Shown here in pieces: positions 1 through 7,010 of a DNA stretch of 9,456 nucleotides. Made by a program: the position numbers and the translations under genes. Positions within the stretch are counted from its first letter, which is position 1. The number at the start of each line of letters is the position of its first letter. Source of the DNA: Dehalococcoidales bacterium (GTDB lineage Bacteria > Chloroflexota > Dehalococcoidia > Dehalococcoidales > UBA5627); NCBI GenBank assembly GCA_028706995.1, contig JAQTVR010000033.1, forward strand, positions 1 to 9,456. Direction: 5' to 3'. The notes beneath the pieces are model-generated. The model searched no databases and was not told the origin of the DNA. It saw only the letters and a list, made by a program, of their open reading frames with translations.

Positions 1-3000
1 GAATAGATGTCTGCCTGAAGACAGTGATACCTCCTCCAGCCCCGCCTCCCGATGAAACCTCTACCCATGCGCTTGATTGATAAATATAAAGCTTATTGCT
101 GTCATTCGTGTCTACCCAGTAATCACCGGTATTCATTCCGGTAGTAGGGGCGTCATTCTGGTAAAATGTTTTTGGCGGGACTGCATCACTGGCCAGTTTC
201 GATACTGTAATCGAATTGGCGGTTATTTTACTGCCATCCAAACTTAATATCTTTGCACTAGTAATGATTGCGTCCTTGATTTGTGCAGATAAGGTGATAA
301 TATCGGATGCGTATAGCTTCCGGCCGGTGATTGCCTGATCAGATAACATGCTTTCCGTAAATTCAACAAATTTAACCTCTAAAGCAGATGTGAATGAACC
401 CTCACCATATTTATCAACTCCGCGAACTTTATAATATCTAACGGAATGCACGAAGAATTTCGAGGTTGTATCGGGTTTTGTTGTCCATGCGGAAGCCACT
501 GTAAATCTTCCGGTCGTAGTATTATATCCGGTGATTTTCTTCTCTTGTCCGACTCCGGTACCAGATACGATTTCAACATAACTTCCTAACCAATAATCTG
601 TGCCAAATCCAGCCAAATCAACATCAGTTATATAATCGGTATTATCAACGCCATTATCGGTTGCTGATCCGTTTAAAGAAGCTTCTCCCTGTACGGTACA
701 ATTCCGGCCGGAAATCTTGGCCAGCAATGATTCTTCTCCTCCCCAAGCATTGGTTTTCGAAACATATACTTCGTAATGCAAGATATCGGTTGCCGTCAAA
801 TCCGTCCAATACAGCCGGGCAATATTGAAAAAGATATCCGCAGCTAGCCCAGAAGGAACTGCGGGGACAGCATTTGTGGGTGTCACAGACGCAGAAGAAG
901 CCGAATAGATGCCGCTTGTATTAAATGCACGAATATAATACGTCCCGGGGGCCCTGGATGCAGGAATTAAGACCTTTTTATTGGCGAGACCTTTATATAT
1001 TAAGTGAATATCGTCATCACCGAAATTAGCGTCTTCGTCTCGAATTTCGTATCCAGCAAGGTCCGGGCTTGTTCCTGTACCCCATGAAAGCTCAAGGTCT
1101 GAACCCCACGAATATGCAAATCCAGTAACTGCTGCCGGTGGAGTTACCCGCCCAGCGATTACAATGCTACTGCTGGGGGCATCTGATAACTTACCCTGAA
1201 TATCATTAGTGCATACGGTTACCACCTTAACATGGTATGTCTGGGTCTTTACGAAGTCACCGGATATAGAGAAACTCGATCCATAAGTCTGCCCCGCGAA
1301 TTGATAGCTTGACCCACCATCATCGGAAATAAAGATTTTAGCAAAAAGGTATTTATTTTGGCTTGTGGTATCATCTGGCCTTTGAAACCAAGCTTCGATA
1401 CTGCTCTTAATGGTACCATCAGGTAAAACTGCCGATCCCTCCGTTAACAAAAGACTGGTTACATTCGGGACCGTCAGCGTTAAAGAAGAATAATTATTGG
1501 TTGGCAAAGTGATTGTATCTGTATCGTAGATATTAGAGTCATATTCCAGTGCTATAATCTCAACCTCTCCGTTATTTTCTCTTTTAATACCCAATACCCG
1601 AAAATCCTTTTTAACTTTGTTTACCTCTCCGAATGAATAAATATCCGCAACTGCGGGCGCCTGGGTAAAAGCTGATCCAACAGTTACCTCTGTATAGCTT
1701 CCCGCGGCATCCGTAACGCTTTTAATCTCAATAGTATCGTCGGCGAACCTAACCATTACCTGATAACTCTTGCCCGCCTCTATTACCACCGTTTGATCTA
1801 ATTTAACCTTGGTTGTGGTTGAACTCGCTTGAACCCTTCCAGAAAAACCCCACTGCGGCACATCGTGAGCTATACTAATAATATCTCCGGCCTGACACGC
1901 GATAGCATCAATCCCTGCTCTAAAAATTACTGACCGGTTAATATATTTACAATTAAGTAAGGCGAATTTACCTTCCCGCAATGCGTAGCTCTTCCGGGTA
2001 GTAAATACCTTGATCTGTTTCTTTCTCATTGGATCGCCCGCGGCCAAAGCAACCTCGTCAATAACCACAACCGTTTCTTGAGCATAATCCAAATCTTTAT
2101 CAAGGAACTGCACCTCAATTACGTTCGGGACCTCTTTAACTGACTTCCAAGACTGTTGAAAACTGTCCTTTATAATATTTCCCATCCCAAACAATTGCAC
2201 CGGTGTGCCAGCTTTATCAATAACAACACTGATTCCGTCATTTGAATAAAATGGGAAAGCCCTGAAAGTCGCGCAAATCTGCAGAATAGCATCTAATGCC
2301 CGGCTGGATCCATCAATCACTATATCTAATCTGAATCGTTTCTCATATCCCCCATTGCCGTCAGATACCCTGGTTTCGCAATATTTGGCCATATCAAGAA
2401 ATTGGGCGGCACTAATATTGGTACTAGCAATAAATTCTCCCACCCCAAACCGAGAACTGGTTAGCAGGTCCTTTAAACACCAAATGGGATTCGCACAGTA
2501 TGCGTCAATGTAAGTAACGCCATCCCACGTGCATGCTGCATCGTCACTAAGTCGTCTAAATATTAAACCGGTGGTATCCCAATAATAATCCTCCCAATCA
2601 ATCGCAACCCCTCCGTAATGAACATCCGGAATATTAATCTTCCGGCCCTTGACTATTGCCGAAAAATTTGGTATAGCACCGCTAAGTTGTTCACTAGCCA
2701 AAGCCCTGATACCAAGCAAAGCTGCATTAGGGTAGGCTAAATCATCGCAAGTAATCTCGTCAACGCTAGTCCATGTAAGATCTCCTGTTTGAACCGGATC
2801 CAGACTACTTGCTGCTGACGTCCGGGTAACCCTGATATCATATTGCCCCGGGGTTAAACCGCGCTTGCTAAATGTACGGCGTAAAACTGTACGTGATTTA
2901 TCAGAAATAGTAAAGCTTCCCAGATCAATATAGCTCTCTCCGGAATGTAATTTATATTCAACTTTGTAGGTTACGGCCCAACTCCCGATTGATCCGGACC

Positions 3001-3799
3001 CGGCATCGGTCTGGAAAAGTCCATTTGGCAAGGTTAATAAGACATCGAAACCCTCTATGTCGATACCGGTGGAAGTATAAATATGATTTGAATTTAAAGC
3101 ATTAAGGGCGACCGCGACTGAATAGGTCTCGTGCAAATCTTCAAAATTAGGGATTGTTGTCTGTGCATTTGTCCCATATTTCGTCTCGTATGTTATGCCA
3201 GAAAAATTTGCAATCGGTTGATCATTAATCTTGATATCTGAAATGCTCTCTATTTCTCCCTCGCAAAGAGAGAGCAATACGTTTAAGTAATTCTTATCTC
3301 CATCGGTTGAAACATATTCATTTATAATATTCCCCCCAATCTTATGTTCTCCATAAACGATCGGAACCGGCACACCGACTTCATGAACTGTCTGGATACC
3401 ATCCCAACCGTAAGTAGGAGAACTTTCATCTATACCCTCACCTAATGTGCCAAAATTAGGCGTTCTTACCCCCTGGGCCATCATCAGACTTACTACCGTA
3501 GAAGCTATGGTTGCTATTACTACTAAGGTGGTAAACCAGTGTGTAACAAAGGCCCAATAAAGAAAAGCACCAATAGCCTCAAGCTCTACATCCGGGGTAA
3601 AGATAATCTCATCTTCATTCTCAATAGGCTGATCAAGGTTGGTGATCCTCCGGCCGCTAACAATGACCTTCCAACCATCAACCTTCCATTTTGAAAGCTT
3701 TATATAATCTTTTATGGTAAGATTTCTTTTGAACGGCACAGTGATAGAAACCCGATCATTTTTATTTAAAATATTTGGTATTAAGGAAATTTTAATCAT
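1..3799 (-). CDS. J: Central tail-tip / host-specificity protein, lambda J-type, with fused I-like N-terminus (3' end outside window)
   Basis: One uninterrupted frame of 1266 codons runs to the window edge, so the C-terminus is missing. The start is the ATG at 3799, 8 bp inside the end of the K-like gene, with AGGAAGG just upstream. Residues 1-70 look like a beta-grasp domain (VDGWKVIVSGR, then DEIIFTPDVE) and 75-107 are strongly hydrophobic. Residues 108-168 match the end of lambda gpI (RTP..., PVPIVYGEHKIGG). From about 169 the J core follows: LNVLLSLCEGEIESISDIKIND, NPIWCLKDLLTSSRFGVGEF near 437-456, and a GDI-I--AHDVPQWGFSGRV segment near 638-655. Three fibronectin-III-like domains follow (about 774-884, 886-975, 977-1143), the last split by an insert. 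Residues 1150-1207 are short Ile/Ser/Lys repeats typical of a fibre, followed by a GDYWVDT...W module and a GGGAGGG linker. In lambda, J forms the central tip and binds the host receptor. Product class is confident; the fusion is inferred from motifs. Confidence 0.93.
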   Translation of the reverse strand, partial: MIKISLIPNILNKNDRVSITVPFKRNLTIKDYIKLSKWKVDGWKVIVSGRRITNLDQPIENEDEIIFTPDVELEAIGAFLYWAFVTHWFTTLVVIATIASTVVSLMMAQGVRTPNFGTLGEGIDESSPTYGWDGIQTVHEVGVPVPIVYGEHKIGGNIINEYVSTDGDKNYLNVLLSLCEGEIESISDIKINDQPIANFSGITYETKYGTNAQTTIPNFEDLHETYSVAVALNALNSNHIYTSTGIDIEGFDVLLTLPNGLFQTDAGSGSIGSWAVTYKVEYKLHSGESYIDLGSFTISDKSRTVLRRTFSKRGLTPGQYDIRVTRTSAASSLDPVQTGDLTWTSVDEITCDDLAYPNAALLGIRALASEQLSGAIPNFSAIVKGRKINIPDVHYGGVAIDWEDYYWDTTGLIFRRLSDDAACTWDGVTYIDAYCANPIWCLKDLLTSSRFGVGEFIASTNISAAQFLDMAKYCETRVSDGNGGYEKRFRLDIVIDGSSRALDAILQICATFRAFPFYSNDGISVVIDKAGTPVQLFGMGNIIKDSFQQSWKSVKEVPNVIEVQFLDKDLDYAQETVVVIDEVALAAGDPMRKKQIKVFTTRKSYALREGKFALLNCKYINRSVIFRAGIDAIACQAGDIISIAHDVPQWGFSGRVQASSTTTKVKLDQTVVIEAGKSYQVMVRFADDTIEIKSVTDAAGSYTEVTVGSAFTQAPAVADIYSFGEVNKVKKDFRVLGIKRENNGEVEIIALEYDSNIYDTDTITLPTNNYSSLTLTVPNVTSLLLTEGSAVLPDGTIKSSIEAWFQRPDDTTSQNKYLFAKIFISDDGGSSYQFAGQTYGSSFSISGDFVKTQTYHVKVVTVCTNDIQGKLSDAPSSSIVIAGRVTPPAAVTGFAYSWGSDLELSWGTGTSPDLAGYEIRDEDANFGDDDIHLIYKGLANKKVLIPASRAPGTYYIRAFNTSGIYSASSASVTPTNAVPAVPSGLAADIFFNIARLYWTDLTATDILHYEVYVSKTNAWGGEESLLAKISGRNCTVQGEASLNGSATDNGVDNTDYITDVDLAGFGTDYWLGSYVEIVSGTGVGQEKKITGYNTTTGRFTVASAWTTKPDTTSKFFVHSVRYYKVRGVDKYGEGSFTSALEVKFVEFTESMLSDQAITGRKLYASDIITLSAQIKDAIITSAKILSLDGSKITANSITVSKLASDAVPPKTFYQNDAPTTGMNTGDYWVDTNDSNKLYIYQSSAWVEVSSGGGAGGGITVFRQTSI
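449..697 (-). other. Beta-rich insert splitting the third fibronectin-III-like domain of the J-type protein
   Basis: Codons about 1035-1117 of the J-type gene interrupt a fibronectin-III-like fold. Its first half (VPSGLAADI...ARLYWTD...HYEVYVSKT) ends near residue 1034, and its last strands (VRYYKVRGVDKYGEGSFTSAL) resume at about 1120. The insert centres on DYWLGSYVEIVSGTGVGQ and KKITGYNTTTGRFTV. The frame stays open through both junctions, so it is part of the protein. Boundaries are approximate. It resembles small beta modules recurring in phage fibre proteins, but I cannot name a family. Confidence 0.55.
3296..3799 (-). other. I-like domain (beta-grasp plus hydrophobic segment) at the N-terminus of the J-type protein
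   Basis: This covers codons 1-168 of the J-type gene. Lambda gpI, as I recall it, has a ubiquitin-like fold containing a DGW-QVRIAGRD segment, a long hydrophobic stretch, then RTP and a LPVLYGEMRVGS motif. Here the same order is seen: DGWKVIVSGRR at 41-51, hydrophobic 75-107, RTPNFGT at 112-118 and PVPIVYGEHKIGG at 144-156. No separate I gene lies between K and J, where lambda has one. That agrees with fusion rather than loss. The alignment is by eye. Confidence 0.7.
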
Positions 3800-4220
3800 G
3801 GGCCTTCCTATATTGATAAAAACCGTCTATGCGCTTTTGCCAGTCATATAAATGGTTAATTACTGTCCCGCCTCTCCGGCAATGGATAAACCTATCGTCA
3901 CTTAAAACCACTCCACCATGGTTAACTACGCCATGGTTGTTCTTAAATAAAACCACATCGAATATATTGGGAATCTCTATCTTGCGCCATTCCCGCCAGT
4001 AATTTTCAATAAAATAATTCTTGCTTTGACTAGCCCAATTTTTTGCGTATTCCTCATCAACGTCCCATACCTTAATACAGAAATCCGCGTAAATAAATTT
4101 TATTAATCCCCAGCAATCTAACCCCTCCATTGTTCTACCGCCATGCAGGTAGGGCGTACCAAGATATTTAACTATAATCTCCGGCTCATCTATCTTCTTT
4201 TGAATATCCCTATCCTGCAT
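3792..4220 (-). CDS. K: NlpC/P60-family tail-tip peptidase, lambda K-like
   Basis: A 142-residue cell-wall hydrolase of the NlpC/P60 cysteine peptidase family, placed between L and J as lambda gpK is. The catalytic cysteine is C36 in GLDCWGLI. The histidine is most likely H101 in VNHGGVVLSDD, with H113 in RFIHC as the probable third residue. The order YLGTPYLHGG, GLDCWGL, DVVLF, HGGVVL is typical. Such enzymes cut peptide links in peptidoglycan during DNA entry or help tail-tip assembly. The frame is open back to an ATG at 4256, but the ATG at 4220 is preferred: it has AGGAG five bases upstream, reduces the overlap with L from 47 to 11 bp, and begins where family similarity starts. Lambda-type K also carries an N-terminal JAB/Mov34 domain, and there is no room for it here. 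It overlaps the J-type gene by 8 bp. Confidence 0.88.
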   Translation of the reverse strand: MQDRDIQKKIDEPEIIVKYLGTPYLHGGRTMEGLDCWGLIKFIYADFCIKVWDVDEEYAKNWASQSKNYFIENYWREWRKIEIPNIFDVVLFKNNHGVVNHGGVVLSDDRFIHCRRGGTVINHLYDWQKRIDGFYQYRKAHD

Positions 4221-4830
4221 AAATTCTCCTGGTTGGGATGCTTGGGAATCCACCATAACGCTGATAATTAGATCCCCCCGCCATTGCCTTGCATGCTGCT
4301 TTGGTTTTGTTGCAAGAACCCGTTGCTCCGGAATAACCGCACTCCGTTGACTTGAATTTCCAAGAACAGTAATTTCTGGAATATACCCTGTAAGGTATGT
4401 TTACATCGAGGATGTCTATTTTGGGCAATAGAGAGAATTCCGCCATTTTTTCATTAGCGGTATAACTATCTATGTAATAGGTAAAATCTATATAGGCGTC
4501 AGTATCGGCAAGCTGATCGGCCCAAACTAGCCTTATAACAACTCTTTTCTTTCTCCAGTCGTACAACTCCAGATAAGATTGAATAACTCGGCTTACATTC
4601 GATACCGAAACCTTAACCCCCTCAATTTCCCCCTGGGCATTATCGTTTATTGATTCATGAGTAATAGGAAACCGGGTATATAATTGCCCATTGTAAGTAA
4701 CATCAGCGTCGGATTCCGCAAAATATAAATTATTACTAAGCCCGTCATAATCAAAAATAGTGTAAAGATAAATGGGCTTGTTGGTGGATGAATTCTTTTG
4801 TGTCTTAGTGGTGCTGTCAATAGTGATCAT
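4210..4830 (-). CDS. L: Minor tail protein L-like, predicted Fe-S cluster tail-tip protein
   Basis: A 206-residue tail-tip protein in the L position, between M and K. The C-terminal quarter is diagnostic: NYCSWKFKSTECGYSG, then CNKTKAACKAM, then GGFPSIPTRRIY. Cysteines 155, 164, 173 and 180 match the conserved set of the lambda gpL family, and lambda gpL is reported to bind an iron-sulfur cluster through its C-terminal domain. The N-terminal part (YTIFDYDGLSNNLYFAESDADVTYNGQLYTRFPI) is the usual start of these proteins. Length is slightly below lambda gpL (about 230). The start overlaps the M-like stop as ATGA, and there is no recognisable Shine-Dalgarno upstream, so translation is probably coupled to M. 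It overlaps the K-like gene by 11 bp at its end. The cluster itself is inferred from family knowledge. Confidence 0.9.
   Translation of the reverse strand: MITIDSTTKTQKNSSTNKPIYLYTIFDYDGLSNNLYFAESDADVTYNGQLYTRFPITHESINDNAQGEIEGVKVSVSNVSRVIQSYLELYDWRKKRVVIRLVWADQLADTDAYIDFTYYIDSYTANEKMAEFSLLPKIDILDVNIPYRVYSRNYCSWKFKSTECGYSGATGSCNKTKAACKAMAGGSNYQRYGGFPSIPTRRIYAG
4226..4230 (-). promoter_or_regulatory. Ribosome binding site deciding the K-like start
   Basis: AGGAG lies inside the end of the L-like gene, followed by AATTT and then the ATG at 4220. The spacing of five bases is good. The upstream in-frame ATG at 4256 has only a run of Gs about 15 bases away, so 4220 is the more likely start. Confidence 0.7.
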
Positions 4831-5165
4831 TTAACTTGGATTAATTCAAACTCAAAATTATAAATTCGATAAGCTACCTGCTCATATTTAAAACTGTCTT
4901 CTTTAAAACGAACGGTATATTCAGCGCTATCGTTTGGATTTGTCCAGGTAAAAGACGTTAGTGCCCCCTTCTTGGTAGTGAAATAATTTCGAACGTTTTC
5001 CATTTCTGTTTTAGTGCGACAAGAAAACGTCAACTTGAATGATCTTAGAGGGTTCGCCCACTTCTGCCTACGTTGCTCAAAACCGTTTTCAAATTCGGAT
5101 ACGATCGTCTTCTGCATCACCGTTTCTTCAACGGGAAAATCACAATTATAAGTAAAATCTGACAT
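4827..5165 (-). CDS. M: Minor tail protein M-like
   Basis: A 112-residue protein, close to the roughly 110 residues of lambda gpM, directly after the tape measure gene and before L as in lambda. Family features are visible: TIVSEFENGFEQRRQKWANPLRSFKLTF at 20-47, then NVRNYFTTKKGALTSFTWTNPND at 57-79, then YTVRFKEDSFKYEQVAYRIYNFEFELIQV to the end. This is the small beta-rich fold that forms a ring at the tube-tip junction, related to the N-terminal part of distal tail proteins. The ATG at 5165 is preceded by GGTAGGGA, which overlaps the tape measure stop codon. The end overlaps the L start as ATGA. No unusual residues are seen. Confidence 0.85.
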   Translation of the reverse strand: MSDFTYNCDFPVEETVMQKTIVSEFENGFEQRRQKWANPLRSFKLTFSCRTKTEMENVRNYFTTKKGALTSFTWTNPNDSAEYTVRFKEDSFKYEQVAYRIYNFEFELIQVK

Positions 5166-5173
5166 GTTATTCC

Positions 5174-6700
5174 CTACCTTCTCTTAAATTTTCGCATTGA
5201 AGGGCTGTTTTTATCCATCGCATTCGAGATAATACTTTCAAGCGCTTTTGCGTTTCGTTGTATATCGCGCGTATCCCAGGCTTGAATGACAACTATGGGT
5301 TGGTTAACTACTTCTCCGCCCATGGATTCTCCTCTATTCAACCTGTCAAAATTACTCCGCCCAAGAGCAGACATCCCCTTTCGGGATAAGACACCCTCTC
5401 CGGTTTGAGCTATAATAGGCACCTCATCGACAGCAAGTCCGCTATGCGCGCGTATAATACCGCCTTCATGAAAATATTGCGCTAATTTTCCAAATTTGCC
5501 CATTCCGATATTACCAATCGTATTGATCAGCAACATTTTCATTAAGACTTGGACTATCATTTTCAACATCTGATTGCCAAAATCAGATATGATCTTGCCT
5601 AATTCATCGAACTGGCCGGTAATCACATTAAAAAATAGATCGGACATGGCGTTTTCCATGCCTTGGGCAAGGTTCTGAATGATATCTTTTACTGCCATTC
5701 CCCAATCATAAATGGTTGTTTTTATGTCGGTAAATTTATCGCCTAACTTTCCTAACCAATCAAATGCTCCGCTGATCCCATTCTTTAAGTCATCGAATCC
5801 CCGGGACCAATCGCCCTCTCCGGTAGAGAAAATCTGCCCTATCTTTTGCGTATTCCGCTCAAGATTAGGTAAAGCTTGATTCCCGAATTTATCTAATTCC
5901 TCCCGGGCTGTTTTTACTCCTGCAGCTATAGATTGATACATTTTCCCTAGGGGCCCAGGGATCTTGCCAAGTACTGTATATAATTTCTCCAATCCTCCCA
6001 AAATAAAGGCTAGCGCGCGGGAAAAAACCAACCGAATGGCTTCGAGTCCGTTCATAAAAAATAAAAACAATACCTCTAATGTACTCATCACCACGTCTGC
6101 CACGGCTTTAAATTTAAACATCAAAACAATGAGAATTGCAACGGATGCAATAATGATGGTCAGTGGAATATTCGCAAGCATAAGCCCTAAGAATTTTGCT
6201 CCTAAATTAATTACTGTCCCGATCAATGTCGTTAATTTCCCAACAAGCCAGATAGCCCCTCCCCCAATGGTAAGAAAGACTCCAACCATAAAAGCCCCTT
6301 GGATTATCTGTTGTTGAACCACCGGGCCCAACTTGTTCCAGGCATTCAGCAAATTGCCTAGGATATTAGTAAATTTCTCCATTATGGGCACTAATGCATT
6401 GGCGATAGAAATTTGGAATTGCAGAGTGACTCCTTTCATCCGCTGTATCTGATTAGATACACCAGCTGAATATTTCTCTGCATTCTTAAAGGCAAGCATC
6501 ATAGGCCCCGTGATACTAGCCCCTAGCATTGTTACAACGCTACCCATTTGGGACATTTCTTTTCCGGTAGATCGTAGCGTTTGGCCTAAATCCCGGGCAG
6601 AATTAGCGAATTTACGAAGCCCTCCCTCAATTCCTTGAAGTTTTTTGGATATTTCATCCTTAAGCCTCATTATTATTTCTAATTCTCTATTTGTGGGCAT
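5174..6700 (-). CDS. H: Tail tape measure protein
   Basis: A 508-residue tape measure protein that sets tail length and is expected to be ejected with DNA. The N-terminal 60 residues are helical and charged (RLKDEISKKLQGIEGGLRKF). A long hydrophobic block follows at about 133-236, including TIIIASVAILIVLMF near 181-195, suited to membrane insertion. The C-terminal part is characteristic: YFHEGGIIRAHSGLAVDEVPIIAQTGEGVLSRKGMSALG near 409-447, then NFDRLNRGE, and a helical end finishing MRKFKRR. It follows the chaperone pair with a 14-bp overlap, as H follows G/T in lambda. AAGGA motifs sit just upstream of the ATG. It is shorter than lambda gpH (about 850), so the tail should be shorter. Function is confident from position and C-terminal motifs. 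Confidence 0.93.
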   Translation of the reverse strand: MPTNRELEIIMRLKDEISKKLQGIEGGLRKFANSARDLGQTLRSTGKEMSQMGSVVTMLGASITGPMMLAFKNAEKYSAGVSNQIQRMKGVTLQFQISIANALVPIMEKFTNILGNLLNAWNKLGPVVQQQIIQGAFMVGVFLTIGGGAIWLVGKLTTLIGTVINLGAKFLGLMLANIPLTIIIASVAILIVLMFKFKAVADVVMSTLEVLFLFFMNGLEAIRLVFSRALAFILGGLEKLYTVLGKIPGPLGKMYQSIAAGVKTAREELDKFGNQALPNLERNTQKIGQIFSTGEGDWSRGFDDLKNGISGAFDWLGKLGDKFTDIKTTIYDWGMAVKDIIQNLAQGMENAMSDLFFNVITGQFDELGKIISDFGNQMLKMIVQVLMKMLLINTIGNIGMGKFGKLAQYFHEGGIIRAHSGLAVDEVPIIAQTGEGVLSRKGMSALGRSNFDRLNRGESMGGEVVNQPIVVIQAWDTRDIQRNAKALESIISNAMDKNSPSMRKFKRR

Positions 6701-7010
6701 TGTCCTTATCCTTCTTTTCCTGAATCTTGCGTAGTTCTGTTTCGACTATTTCAAACGCCTCAAACAATTTCGCCGGTTGATCCATCCATCCACCGGCGTT
6801 AGGCAAAAACCCTTGTTTAAAATGTAAAAAGGCTTCAAGCAGCCTAATGCTTTGCTTAGTAATTAACTTTACCGGACAGCGACTTGTTTCAAATTCATCA
6901 AACTTCCAATATCCGGGTATCGGTGAATCTTTTTCGCAGCCGCGTTCTTCCTTTTCTTCGTTGATACACTTGCGGCAATCCAGGCCAGCCTCCATGACCT
7001 GAACTGCCAT
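6687..7010 (-). CDS. T: Tail assembly chaperone second frame (T-like), made mainly as a -1 frameshift fusion with G
   Basis: A 107-codon frame with its own ATG at 7010, three bases after the G-like stop. It is best read as the C-terminal part of a G-T fusion: a -1 slip at A AAA AAC (7016-7022) gives Leu-Ile and then enters this frame at the ATG, for a product of about 250 residues, similar to lambda gpGT. The C-terminal segment GGWMDQPAKLFEAFEIVETEL (73-93) recurs in tail assembly chaperones as I remember them. In lambda, the T part recruits the tape measure and tube protein. Odd features are cysteines 12, 15, 25 and 45, including CRKC, which could bind a metal. Independent initiation is possible but would rely on GAGGAAG more than 15 bases upstream. 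It overlaps the tape measure gene by 14 bp. Confidence 0.8.
   Translation of the reverse strand: MAVQVMEAGLDCRKCINEEKEERGCEKDSPIPGYWKFDEFETSRCPVKLITKQSIRLLEAFLHFKQGFLPNAGGWMDQPAKLFEAFEIVETELRKIQEKKDKDNAHK

Noticed and set aside
379..579. 66-codon minus-strand frame
   Set aside because: It lies in another frame inside the J-type gene, which is open and homologous to tip proteins throughout; no Shine-Dalgarno or family features.
1..3791. A 3.8-kb region that looks empty of complete genes
   Set aside because: Translating the minus strand by hand shows one continuous frame from the ATG at 3799 to the edge; it only lacks a stop inside the window.
1..3799. Possible diversity-generating retroelement acting on the tip protein
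   Set aside because: No reverse transcriptase, template repeat or variable-repeat pair is visible in this window; the receptor-binding end is outside it.
5964..6317. 117-codon plus-strand frame
   Set aside because: Antisense to the hydrophobic block of the tape measure gene; composition is that of a shadow, with no supporting start site.
6687..7010. T-like frame as a purely independent gene from its ATG
   Set aside because: The ATG has no well-placed Shine-Dalgarno, while a complete in-phase frameshift signal leads into the same frame; independent initiation may at most be an extra route.
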